DNA from: Natrialba asiatica DSM 12278
GTDB lineage: Archaea; Halobacteriota; Halobacteria; Halobacteriales; Natrialbaceae
Direction: 5' to 3'
Length of the DNA: 64,000 nucleotides
Assembly (NCBI RefSeq): GCF_000337555.1
Contig: NZ_AOIO01000030.1
Span: 43,524-107,523, forward strand
How positions within the stretch are numbered: the first letter of the stretch is position 1; the number at the start of each line of letters is the position of its first letter. The position numbers and the translations under genes are program-made. Below the pieces are notes generated by a model that was not told the origin of the DNA, did no database searches, and worked only from the letters and a program-made list of their open reading frames with translations. Shown piece by piece: positions 47,960 to 56,678 of the stretch.

Positions 47960-49491
47960 TGATCGAAGCACTGATCGCGGTCGCACTGCTCGGCGCGCTC
48001 GTCACGTTCGTCGCGCCGAACCGCATCGCCGGCAAACTGGCGTTCGCCATCAGCCTGATTCCGACCGCACTCGCGCTGTGGCTGTTCTCGGCGTTCGACG
48101 GCAGCGGCAACGCCCTGCTCGGCGGTGAACTCGCGTTTTCCTCGAGCGTCGAGTGGATTCAGTTCGGCGACTACACGATCTCGTGGTTCGTCGGCCTCGA
48201 CGGCATCAGCATGCCGCTCGTGGTCATGACGACGATCCTCGTCACCCTTGCGATCGTGAGTTCGTGGACGCCGATCGACGAGCGCGAGTCCCAGTTCTAC
48301 GGACTCCTGCTCTTCATCGAGGCAAACCTGATCGGCGTCTTTGCCGCACTGGACTTCTTCGTCTGGTTCATCTTCTGGGAGGCCGTCCTCATCCCGATGT
48401 ACTTGCTGATCGGGATCTGGGGCGGTCCGCGCCGGAAGTACGCGGCGATCAAGTTCTTCGTCTACACGAACGTCGCCTCGCTCGTGATGTTCGGCGCGTT
48501 CATCGCGCTCGTCCTCGGCCTCGGCGACGGGGTCACGAGCTTTGCGCTGCCCGAAATCGCGGACGCGATGGTCAACGACGGCGGCGTCCAGACGGCGCTG
48601 TTCGGCGTCGACCCGGGCACGCTCACCGCAATCGTGTTCGTCGCGATGTTCCTCGGCTTCGCGGTCAAGGTGCCCGTCGTCCCGTTCCACACGTGGCTGC
48701 CGGACGCCCACGTCGAGGCCCCGACGCCGGCTTCCGTCCTGCTTGCCGGCGTGCTGCTGAAGATGGGGACCTACGCACTGTTACGGTTCAACTTCACCAT
48801 GTTCCCCGAGCAGGTCGCGGCCTACGCGGTGCCGATCGCCGCGATCGCGGTCATCAGCGTCATCTACGGCGCACTGTTGGCGCTGGCCCAGACGGACCTG
48901 AAACGGATCGTCGCCTACTCCTCGGTCTCCTCGATGGGCTACGTCATCCTCGGCCTGATCGCGTACACCGAGTTCGGCGTCAGCGGTGCGACCTTCCAGA
49001 TGGTCAGTCACGGACTGATCTCCGGGCTGATGTTCATGGCTGTCGGCGTCATCTACAACGTGACCCACACGCGGATGGTCACCGACATGTCCGGACTGGC
49101 GGATCGGATGCCGGTCGCGGCCGGCGTTCTCGTCGCCGGCGCGTTCGGCTACATGGGACTGCCGCTGATGAGCGGCTTCTACGGCGAGTTCACGATCTTC
49201 TTCGGGGCCTTCGGCTCCGAGTTGCTCGCGTACTCGCAGGTGTTTACGGCGCTTGCGATGTTCGGCATCGTCATCGTCGCCGGCTACCTGCTGTTTGCGC
49301 TCCAGCGGACGGTCTTCGGGCCGTACCACCTGGAAACTGACTACGAGGTCGGCCGCGCCGCGCTGCACGACATCGCACCGATGTTCGTGTTGCTCGGACT
49401 GATCATCCTGCTTGGCGTGGCCCCGGAGCTGATCTTCGAGATGATGAAAGACGCAGTTACTCCGATTCTGGAGACCGGAGGTGGACTGTAA
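47956..49491 (+). CDS. nuoM: Complex I subunit M
   Basis: A 511-residue antiporter-like subunit with about 14 hydrophobic segments. Core motifs: ISWFVGLDGISMPLVVM, WFIFWEAVLIPMYLLIGIWGG, VPFHTWLPDAHVEAPTPASV and LKRIVAYSSVSSMGYVILGL. The ATG at 47956 overlaps the nuoL stop; a GTG three codons earlier is possible but less likely. It ends overlapping nuoN (TAATG). Confidence 0.95.
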   Translation: MMIEALIAVALLGALVTFVAPNRIAGKLAFAISLIPTALALWLFSAFDGSGNALLGGELAFSSSVEWIQFGDYTISWFVGLDGISMPLVVMTTILVTLAIVSSWTPIDERESQFYGLLLFIEANLIGVFAALDFFVWFIFWEAVLIPMYLLIGIWGGPRRKYAAIKFFVYTNVASLVMFGAFIALVLGLGDGVTSFALPEIADAMVNDGGVQTALFGVDPGTLTAIVFVAMFLGFAVKVPVVPFHTWLPDAHVEAPTPASVLLAGVLLKMGTYALLRFNFTMFPEQVAAYAVPIAAIAVISVIYGALLALAQTDLKRIVAYSSVSSMGYVILGLIAYTEFGVSGATFQMVSHGLISGLMFMAVGVIYNVTHTRMVTDMSGLADRMPVAAGVLVAGAFGYMGLPLMSGFYGEFTIFFGAFGSELLAYSQVFTALAMFGIVIVAGYLLFALQRTVFGPYHLETDYEVGRAALHDIAPMFVLLGLIILLGVAPELIFEMMKDAVTPILETGGGL

Positions 49492-51011
49492 TGGCGATCT
49501 TCGAACTCCCCGGCTGGACGGCGCTCGCCCCGGCAGTACTGCTCGCGGCGACGGCGCTGGCCCTGTTCGTCATCGATAGTATCTCGCCGACGACGACGAA
49601 CCGCGGTCTGCTCGCCGGCACTGCGACGGCAGGCTCGCTCGCCGCACTCGGCGTCGCGGTCTGGTTCGTCCTGGCCGGCGTCGGCACGCCGACCATCGAC
49701 GGCGGCCGCGGCGTCATCGACGTGCTGGGCAACCAGTTCGTCGTCGACCAGCTCGCGCTGTTCTTCATGATCGTCATCACCGTCGTCACGGCGCTCGTGA
49801 CCGTCGCGAGCTACGATTACATGGAAGGGCACGCCTACCAGGCCGAGTACTACTCGTTGGTCTTGCTCGCCGCGACCGGGATGGCCACGATGGCCGCCGC
49901 CAATAGTCTGGTAACGATCTTCATCGCGCTCGAACTCTCGAGTCTGCCGTCCTACGCGCTCGTCGCGATCCTCAAGGACAACCGCGGCAGCGTCGAGGGT
50001 GGTATGAAGTACTTCCTGATCGGCGCGCTGTCCTCGGCCATCTTCCTCTACGGCATCTCGCTGGTCTACGGTGCGACCGGTCATCTGCAACTCGAAACCA
50101 TCGCGGATGTCATCGGGAACGGCGACGCGAACGACTACGGCGGACTGCTCGGTCTCGGCATCCTCATGCTGATCGGCGGCTTCGCGTACAAGACCGCGAG
50201 CGTCCCGTTTCACTTCTGGGCCCCCGAGGCCTACGAGGGCGCACCCGCACCGATTTCGGCGTTCCTCTCGTCGGCCTCGAAGGCCGCCGGCTTCGTCATC
50301 GCGTTCCGCGTGTTCACCGAGGCGTTCCCCGTCGCTCGGACGGCAAGCGTCATCGGCGTCGACTGGACGGTCGCGTTCATCGTCCTCGCGGTCGTCACGA
50401 TGACGCTCGGGAACTTCGCCGCCGCAACCCAGGAGAACGTCAAACGCATGCTCGCGTACTCCTCGATCGGCCACGCGGGCTACGCGCTGATCGGCCTGGC
50501 CGGCATCTCGGCCGACGGCGGTGCACTCGTCATGGGCGCGGCGATGATGCACCTGCTGGTCTACGGCTTCATGAACACTGGCGCGTTCCTGTTCGTCGCA
50601 CTCGCCGAGTACTGGGGCGTCGGCCGTACCTTCGAAGACTACAATGGCCTCGCCCGACAGGCACCCGTCGCCTGCTTCGCGCTCGGGATCTGTCTGTTCA
50701 GTCTCGCCGGCATTCCGCCGCTGGGCGGCTTCTGGAGCAAGTACTTCCTGTATACCAGCGCACTCGACGCCGGCTTGCTCGTCGTCGCCGCCGCGCTCGT
50801 AGTCAACAGCGCCCTCTCGCTGTACTACTACTCCCGGCTGATCAAGGCCGTCTGGATCGAAGACCCGGTCGTCGAACGCGACTCCCTCTCCCAGCCGATC
50901 GGACTGTACGCTGCGCTCGTCGTCGCAGCCGTCATGACGGTTGCACTCCTGCCGATGTTCGGCCCCGTCGCCGATACGGCCGTCAACGCAGCAACTGCCG
51001 TGCTCACCTAA
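49491..51011 (+). CDS. nuoN: Complex I subunit N
   Basis: The third antiporter-like subunit, 506 residues. Motifs include FIALELSSLPSYALVAIL, SVPFHFWAPEAYEGAPAPI with the conserved proline-rich segment, and VKRMLAYSSIGHAGYALIGL. It closes the operon; a CACGGAA triplicated run follows the stop. The operon therefore encodes 11 polypeptides, without E, F and G. Confidence 0.95.
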   Translation: MAIFELPGWTALAPAVLLAATALALFVIDSISPTTTNRGLLAGTATAGSLAALGVAVWFVLAGVGTPTIDGGRGVIDVLGNQFVVDQLALFFMIVITVVTALVTVASYDYMEGHAYQAEYYSLVLLAATGMATMAAANSLVTIFIALELSSLPSYALVAILKDNRGSVEGGMKYFLIGALSSAIFLYGISLVYGATGHLQLETIADVIGNGDANDYGGLLGLGILMLIGGFAYKTASVPFHFWAPEAYEGAPAPISAFLSSASKAAGFVIAFRVFTEAFPVARTASVIGVDWTVAFIVLAVVTMTLGNFAAATQENVKRMLAYSSIGHAGYALIGLAGISADGGALVMGAAMMHLLVYGFMNTGAFLFVALAEYWGVGRTFEDYNGLARQAPVACFALGICLFSLAGIPPLGGFWSKYFLYTSALDAGLLVVAAALVVNSALSLYYYSRLIKAVWIEDPVVERDSLSQPIGLYAALVVAAVMTVALLPMFGPVADTAVNAATAVLT

Positions 51012-51032
51012 CACGGAACACGGAACACGGAA
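51012..51032. repeat. CACGGAA x3 after nuoN
   Basis: Three exact tandem copies of the heptamer CACGGAA immediately after the nuoN stop codon. Short, non-coding, and of unknown meaning; possibly slippage-derived. Confidence 0.6.
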
Positions 51033-51200
51033 CATCGACCACCTAACTCCTGGCCTTTCTCTCCTGTCGCTTCTGCACTCGAAAACTCCTCGTTTGGCGT
51101 CGGTTCGAGTTCACGATAGCTCACGTGGTGGCGGTCGTGCGGTCTCAGCCCGAACTCGGTACCGGTAGGTTTTACCTCTCTGGGTCGCAAGCCGCGATAC

Positions 51201-52907
51201 ATGGTTTTCCGGCTCGTCCTCGGGTGCGGAACCGTCGGCCGCACCGTTGCCGAAGCACTCTCTACCCGCGGCCAGAGCCATCTTCCGGGCCACACACACG
51301 GTTCCGACGCTATCAATTCGACTCTCTCTTCCACACCCACTGCGACTGCCACCAGTCCGAGCACGGCACCAACTGCCGCGTACACTACCGCCAGACAGTC
51401 CCCCCTCTCTCTCGTCGCCAAGACTGCAACAGCGACCAGTCCGGCCGATCGCCTCCTCGTCATCACCGCCGACCAGAACGTCGCCGAAACGCTCCGTGAT
51501 GAGAGCATCCCCGCCCGCCGTGGCGACCCGACCGATCCCGACACCCTCGCAACCATCGACCACCCCGATGTCATCTTCATCGGCGGTGATCGAACCGATA
51601 CCAACCGCGACGCCCTCGAAACCGCGAGAGATGAGTTCCCCGCCGCTTCGATCACCGCCTATATGGGCGGGAACCCGACACCCGACGACCGAGCCAGGTT
51701 TACTGAACTCGCGGACCACACCGTCGATGCCACGAGTTCACTCGTCGAACGGGTGTTGGAGGAGACGACGACGTCGGGGGCCGAGGCGGCGCTCGGGCTG
51801 CAACGGAAGTTAGTGACGATCGATGGGCCGCTCGCGGTCGTGATGCACGACAACCCCGATCCGGACGCGATCGCGAGCGCGGTTGCGCTTGCCGATATCG
51901 CCGAGTCGGTTGGTGTTCCCGCCGATGCCTGTTATTTCGGGGACATCTCTCATCAGGAGAATCGGGCGATGGTGAACCTGCTGGGGCTGTCCCTGCGGAA
52001 CCTTTCGCCGGGTGAGACGCTGGATACGTACGAGGCAGTTGCGCTGGTTGATCACTCCCGACCGGGGGTCAACGACCAACTTCCCGAAGAGCGTCCGATC
52101 GATATCGTCATCGACCATCATCCGCCGCGGGGACCGATCCCGAGCGAGTTCGTCGAGTTGCGCGAGTCGGTCGGGGCGACCAGTACGATACTGACGGAGT
52201 ATATCGATCGGTTCAACGGGACGTTCGGCTCGGCGACGGCGACGGCGTTACTGTACGGAATTCGGATCGACACGAACGACTTTACGCGGGAGGTCTCGCC
52301 GGCGGACTTTCGGGCAGCGTCGGTTCTCCGGCCGCACGTCGAGACGTCTATTCTTCGCCGGATCGAACAACCGACGCTCGAAGGCGAGACGCTCGAGACG
52401 ATTGCGCTGGCGATCAAAAACCGGATCCAGCGCGGATCGATCGTCGTGGCGAGTGCCGGCCGGATCGGGAACCGGGACGCGCTTCCCCAGGCGGCAGATC
52501 AGTTGCTCGCGATGGACGGTGTCGAAACGACGCTCGTCTTCGGGTTCAGGGACGAGATGGCGTTTCTCTCGGCCCGGTCCCGGTCCAGCGATGTCGATCT
52601 CGGGGAAACGCTCCGGGACGGATTCGACCAGATCGGGAGTGCCGGCGGTCACGCGGACATGGCTGGTGCCCAACTCGAAGTCGGCATTCTCGGCCAACTC
52701 GACGACGAAGCGGAGGTCGAATCGATCGTCAGCGTTGCAGAGGAAGTGATCACCGACCGGTTTTTCGAGGCGATGGAGACGCGTCCGGGTGTCCCGGTCA
52801 GTACGGACCACCGGGCGAGCGAGTGGCTGTTCGAGGCGGATGCCGACTGGGTGGAATCGCCGGAGTCGCTTCGCTCGCCCGTCGAAACGGACGACGACGA
52901 GGATTGA
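51201..52907 (+). CDS. DHH-family phosphoesterase with an N-terminal TrkA-N-like domain
   Basis: A 568-residue protein combining a nucleotide-binding Rossmann-like domain (VLGCGTVGRTVAEALS, residues about 6-21) with a RecJ-like DHH phosphoesterase. Motif I is HDNPDPDAIASAVAL, and IVIDHHPP carries the DHH signature. The C-terminal DHHA1 region includes GSAGGHADMAGAQ. The domain may cleave oligonucleotides or cyclic dinucleotides; substrate unknown. A Ser/Thr/Ala-rich insertion (about residues 26-81) splits the Rossmann fold between the first helix and the strand LLVIT; it is bounded by a TATATSP duplication. Confidence 0.85.
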   Translation: MVFRLVLGCGTVGRTVAEALSTRGQSHLPGHTHGSDAINSTLSSTPTATATSPSTAPTAAYTTARQSPLSLVAKTATATSPADRLLVITADQNVAETLRDESIPARRGDPTDPDTLATIDHPDVIFIGGDRTDTNRDALETARDEFPAASITAYMGGNPTPDDRARFTELADHTVDATSSLVERVLEETTTSGAEAALGLQRKLVTIDGPLAVVMHDNPDPDAIASAVALADIAESVGVPADACYFGDISHQENRAMVNLLGLSLRNLSPGETLDTYEAVALVDHSRPGVNDQLPEERPIDIVIDHHPPRGPIPSEFVELRESVGATSTILTEYIDRFNGTFGSATATALLYGIRIDTNDFTREVSPADFRAASVLRPHVETSILRRIEQPTLEGETLETIALAIKNRIQRGSIVVASAGRIGNRDALPQAADQLLAMDGVETTLVFGFRDEMAFLSARSRSSDVDLGETLRDGFDQIGSAGGHADMAGAQLEVGILGQLDDEAEVESIVSVAEEVITDRFFEAMETRPGVPVSTDHRASEWLFEADADWVESPESLRSPVETDDDED

Positions 52908-52960
52908 CGCCATCTGCGGGCAGTAACAGTACTTTTGCGCACGGACCCGTTACCACCGGT

Positions 52961-53773
52961 ATGGAGATCGTGTCGGACAGGACAAAGCCCCAGGTCGAGG
53001 AGTACATGACCCGCGACGTGGCGACCGTCTCGCCCGACGCTACCGTGGGTGACGTTGCAACGCGGATCGCCGAGAGCGACGAGCACAGCGGTTTTCCCGT
53101 CTGTGAACGCCGTCGCGTCGAGGGCTTCATCAGCGCTCGCGACCTGTTGCTGGCCGACAACGACGACCCCATCTTCAAGGTCATGACGACCGACCTGCTC
53201 GTCGCCCACCCCGAGATGAAGGTCACCGACGCCGCTCGCGTCATCCTTCGCTCCGGCATCCAGAAACTCCCCGTCGTCGACGATGCAGGCAACCTCGTCG
53301 GGATCATTTCGAACGCCGACGTCATCCGCAGTCAGATCGAACGCGCAACCCCCGAAAAGGTCGGGAAACTCGTCCGCACGCTCGAACAGATTCACAATAT
53401 CGAACTCGAACAGGAACGCCGGACCGTTGCGATCGATCAACTCACACCCACCCAGGGCCGCGTCTACGCCGACGAACTCGAGGGACGCCAGTACGAACTC
53501 GAACGCGGCCTGGCCGAACCCCTCGTCGTTATCGACAACGCCGGCACGCTCTTGCTCGCCGACGGCCACCACCGCGTCCTCGCCTCCGACCGACTCGGCA
53601 TCGACGCCATGGATGCCTACGTCATCGTCATCGACCACGAAATCGAACTCGGAATGGCCGAGACCGCCGCCAACGAGGGACTCGAAGAACTCGACGATAT
53701 CGAGGTCGTCGACTACGCGCGCCACCCGCTGGTCCAGACGACGAAGCGATTACAATCGGCGGCGAACGACTGA
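52961..53773 (+). CDS. CBS-domain protein with a ParB-like C-terminal domain
   Basis: A 270-residue protein. Two CBS motifs (MTRDVATVSPDATVGDVA with GFPVCERRRVEGFISARD, and MTTDLLVAHPEMKVTDAA with LPVVDDAGNLVGIISNAD) form an adenosyl-ligand sensor, followed by a ParB/Spo0J-like region with PLVVIDNAGTLLLADGHHRV. The ATG at 52961 is used. A role as a nucleotide-responsive regulator is inferred from the CBS pair. Confidence 0.85.
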   Translation: MEIVSDRTKPQVEEYMTRDVATVSPDATVGDVATRIAESDEHSGFPVCERRRVEGFISARDLLLADNDDPIFKVMTTDLLVAHPEMKVTDAARVILRSGIQKLPVVDDAGNLVGIISNADVIRSQIERATPEKVGKLVRTLEQIHNIELEQERRTVAIDQLTPTQGRVYADELEGRQYELERGLAEPLVVIDNAGTLLLADGHHRVLASDRLGIDAMDAYVIVIDHEIELGMAETAANEGLEELDDIEVVDYARHPLVQTTKRLQSAAND

Positions 53774-53835
53774 TCACTGATCACGATCGATCGGCTCTGC
53801 TCCTCGGACGTCCTGCTCGTCGCGGTTCGCGGTGG

Positions 53836-54150
53836 TTATTCGCTCGTTCTGTTGCCGACTCGTGATACCACCATTACGACTGCAACCAGTGTCAGCAGCA
53901 CGCAGCCGATCGTCACAGCCCCGTAAAGCGCACCCGTTATCGGCGACACGACGACCGTTGCTCCGTTCACGGTTACCGACTCGAGTTCAGCGTGCCGAGG
54001 AAGCAGAAAGCCAAGAACGCCCCCGAAGACAGCAGTGACGAGGACGATCGTCCCGACTGTAGCGAGAACGAGCGTGCGTCCGGTGATCGTTCTCCCTGTC
54101 GCTGCGATCGGCTCGGCAGTGGGCGTCGTCTTGCTTCGGTCATCAGTCAT
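53836..54150 (-). CDS. Small membrane protein, DUF7520-like
   Basis: A 104-residue protein with two hydrophobic segments (about residues 27-49 and 71-93) and an acidic/Thr-rich N-terminus. The pattern matches small haloarchaeal membrane proteins (I think DUF7520) that I associate with cytochrome oxidase gene clusters, but no oxidase gene is in this window. The function is unknown. ATG at 54150. Confidence 0.6.
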   Translation of the reverse strand: MTDDRSKTTPTAEPIAATGRTITGRTLVLATVGTIVLVTAVFGGVLGFLLPRHAELESVTVNGATVVVSPITGALYGAVTIGCVLLTLVAVVMVVSRVGNRTSE

Positions 54151-54210
54151 GGTCGTCGTCCCCTCGACATCGGATACAAACTTTTGTTCGTGTCCGGCGT
54201 TCGTACGACT

Positions 54211-54297
54211 GTGACCGAGAAGGAACTCTTCGCGCTCTTGCTCGTTGGGATTGCACTCTTGATGGGAACGGCGGGATTCATGTTGATCATCAATTGA
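54211..54297 (+). CDS. Possible 28-residue membrane peptide
   Basis: A GTG-started frame giving VTEKELFALLLVGIALLMGT then AGFMLIIN: one hydrophobic helix with an acidic head, a plausible single-span microprotein. It is divergent from the DUF7520-like gene, starting 60 bases away. No other evidence; the start codon is uncertain. Confidence 0.35.
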   Translation: MTEKELFALLLVGIALLMGTAGFMLIIN

Positions 54298-54483
54298 ACT
54301 CGTGCCGGCGTGCGAGTCGCCACACGCCGGGTCTCATAGCGATTCCGAGGAGACCGTCATTTGGTTGCTGTCTATACCCAGTCGTTCGAGGCCTGCGATC
54401 CGACTCGTCTCGAGAGCGGGGGGAGGTGGTTCGAATCGCACCGACTCCGGTCACCGCCACGACGAAGCGAGCCATCCCTCCGG

Positions 54484-54726
54484 TTACGGCGTTTCCCCGC
54501 GCGTGTGGTCGTCACTCTCGATCGCGCGTGCGGCAATGGCCGTAACGACGGCGAGTGAAACGGCTATCGAGATCAAAATCGCGAACTGAATCGTCGACTG
54601 TAGCGGGGAGAATCCCCACGGGTTGAATACGGCGAACAAGCCGGTGAAGAACAAGATAATCACGAACGGGATGAAGTTGACCGCGAGGTCCAATGCGAGT
54701 TCAGTGTCGAATGCACGGCGGCTCAT
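54484..54726 (-). CDS. Small membrane protein, DUF6684-like
   Basis: An 80-residue protein with two hydrophobic segments (about residues 15-35 and 42-66), starting MSRRAFDTELALDLAVNF and with the motif FNPWGFSPLQST between the segments. It resembles haloarchaeal DUF6684 proteins. Function unknown. The ATG at 54726 is preferred to longer arginine-rich frames. Confidence 0.65.
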   Translation of the reverse strand: MSRRAFDTELALDLAVNFIPFVIILFFTGLFAVFNPWGFSPLQSTIQFAILISIAVSLAVVTAIAARAIESDDHTRGETP

Positions 54727-54851
54727 ATGTTTGTGGGTGTGTTGGGTGTGGGCTTTGGTCTCGAGTGGCGAGTACGTCCGGTAGTTCCGGTAGTTCGATA
54801 GTAACCGGTGTGGTTTCAGCGGCATTCGGGCGCGGTTCACTTTCCGACCTC

Positions 54852-55271
54852 TCACCCGTGTCGACCACCCCGGTCGCTTTTGCGGTTCCGGCGCGAGCGA
54901 GCGCGGAGGGCGACCGCGCCGACAGCGGTGATGACACCGGCGACGGCGATTGCGATTCCACGTCTCGCGAGGCCGGTCAGTTCGTCGGCAGGAGCGACCG
55001 AGAGCGTTCCGGTCCCGAGCGCGTACAGGAGCCCGCCGAAGACGACGAAGACGATGCCGAATCCGATTGCGAGTGGCCACGGCCGAGCGACGCGCGCGGA
55101 CTCCGTGAGAAAGCCGGTGACGCTCGCGGCGAACAGAACGAGGCCGGCGACGGCAACCGGGAGCAAGGCGACGACGATCCCGACCTCCGAGAAGACGAGG
55201 CCGAGAGCGACGAGCAGCGGCCAGGGACTCGTGGTCGCCGATCCGGTACCGTGTGCAGAGTGGTCGCCCAT
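54852..55271 (-). CDS. Membrane protein, DUF7541-like
   Basis: A 139-residue protein with four hydrophobic segments (about residues 16-34, 36-56, 66-86 and 105-122) and a basic tail (RARSRRNRKSDRGG). The His-containing MGDHSAHGTG start is like proteins near haloarchaeal terminal-oxidase genes. Together with the two preceding small membrane genes it makes a short same-strand run. Function unknown. Confidence 0.65.
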   Translation of the reverse strand: MGDHSAHGTGSATTSPWPLLVALGLVFSEVGIVVALLPVAVAGLVLFAASVTGFLTESARVARPWPLAIGFGIVFVVFGGLLYALGTGTLSVAPADELTGLARRGIAIAVAGVITAVGAVALRARSRRNRKSDRGGRHG

Positions 55272-55446
55272 GGGGAACAGTATGACGCCCTCGCCGTAGT
55301 ATCTACCCCTACAAATCAGAGAGCGGAACACTCACCGTCGCTAACCAGTATCGGAATCGGTACGTGATCGGGACGAGCGACAGTGCGGTTTCGAGATCAC
55401 TTCCGCGGCCGGGTCGAACTCGGCGCTGGAACACCGCGGGCGGCAC

Positions 55447-56511
55447 CTAGACGTCGCGGTCGACGACGAACTCCGTGAACGTATACAGCCGCTCGGTCGT
55501 CTCCGTGTCGAGAGCGAGTTCATCGACGGCTGTACGAGCATCGGCGGCGAGTTCGAGTGCGTGCTCGCGGGCGTACTCGATGCTGCCGGCGCCCTCGATG
55601 ATCGACAGCGCCTCGGCGATTTCGTCGTCGGTGTTCGTCTCGGCTTCCAGAATCTCCTGCAGGCGCGTCGCCGTTTCTGGCGGACTCTCCTCGATGGCGT
55701 GGATGACCAGCAGCGTCTTCTTGCCCTCGCGAACGTCGTTGCCGAACTCCTTGCCGAACTCGCCGGCGCGGCCGAGGGAGTTTTCGACGTCGAGGATGTC
55801 GTCGCCGATCTGGAAGGCGACGGCGGTCAGTTCGGCGTAGGTGGCGGCGGCCCGTTCGACGCGCTCGGGTTGATCGGTGATAATCGCGGCGAGGCGGGCG
55901 ACGATGCGGCCGAGACAGCCGGTCTTGCACGCGCACATCTCGAGGTACTCCGCGGGCGTGATCCGAACCTCGCGCTCGTTGTGCCAGCAGATGTCCATGC
56001 CCTGGCCGAGGTGGGTGCGGTTGAGTTCGTCCATCAGCATCTCGTAGGCGGCCAGTCGCTGTTCGGCCGGCAGATTCCCGGGGTCCTCGGTCAGGATCTT
56101 CAGCGGCAGGAAATAGAGTGCGTTGCCGGCGTTCAGCGCGACGTCGCGCCCGTAGATGTGGTGCAACGCGGGTTCGCCGCGGCGTTTCGTCGCGCCGTCC
56201 TCGACGTCATCGACGATGATCGTCCCGTTGTGCAGGATTTCCGGAATGCACGCGTAGGGCAAGTAAGCCATCGGGTCCTCGCCGAAGCCTTCGATAAAGA
56301 CGAGAAAGAGGACGGCACGCCAGCGTTTGCCGCCGCGGTCGAGTAAGTCCCAAAGCGGGTCGGACAGCGCCCGCTGGAGGGCGTCCGGGTCGTAGGCGTA
56401 GGTCGGCTCGCCGAAGAACGATTCGAGGTACTCGGTGTCGATCTCGCGCGGCACGAGATCGGCGATCGCCCCGTCTACGACTGGCCGCCACTCGACAAGC
56501 GTCTCCCGCAT
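55447..56511 (-). CDS. Polyprenyl (geranylgeranyl-type) diphosphate synthase
   Basis: Makes long-chain isoprenyl diphosphates for archaeal lipids by head-to-tail condensation. The 354-residue product has both Asp-rich motifs: DDVED (residues 101-105) and GDDILD (236-241), plus the GGKRWRAVL first Lys/Arg region. It is a little longer than normal at the C-terminus. Exact chain length is not predicted. It probably feeds on the same pathway as mvaD at 61.4 kb. Confidence 0.92.
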   Translation of the reverse strand: MRETLVEWRPVVDGAIADLVPREIDTEYLESFFGEPTYAYDPDALQRALSDPLWDLLDRGGKRWRAVLFLVFIEGFGEDPMAYLPYACIPEILHNGTIIVDDVEDGATKRRGEPALHHIYGRDVALNAGNALYFLPLKILTEDPGNLPAEQRLAAYEMLMDELNRTHLGQGMDICWHNEREVRITPAEYLEMCACKTGCLGRIVARLAAIITDQPERVERAAATYAELTAVAFQIGDDILDVENSLGRAGEFGKEFGNDVREGKKTLLVIHAIEESPPETATRLQEILEAETNTDDEIAEALSIIEGAGSIEYAREHALELAADARTAVDELALDTETTERLYTFTEFVVDRDV

Positions 56512-56678
56512 ACACGCCCCGAGAGCGAGCGAAGTAAAAAAGATTCTTAGTTCGTCCTAAATGTGCGGTAAGCCCGAACGTGCGGTGAGACCACACACGG
56601 CGGGGACACCGAAGCCGAATCGCGGTACCGCGTCCGACAAACGGTACAATTACCCGCTCCGCCGAGATACCCGGCACT

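Noticed and set aside
51012..51032. Start of a CRISPR array or larger tandem repeat
   Set aside because: Only three 7-bp units; no spacers and no cas genes.
54420..54470. GGTTCGAATC near 54427, like the T-loop of a tRNA
   Set aside because: No matching acceptor, D or anticodon arms can be drawn around it, and the flanking stem is imperfect; probably chance.
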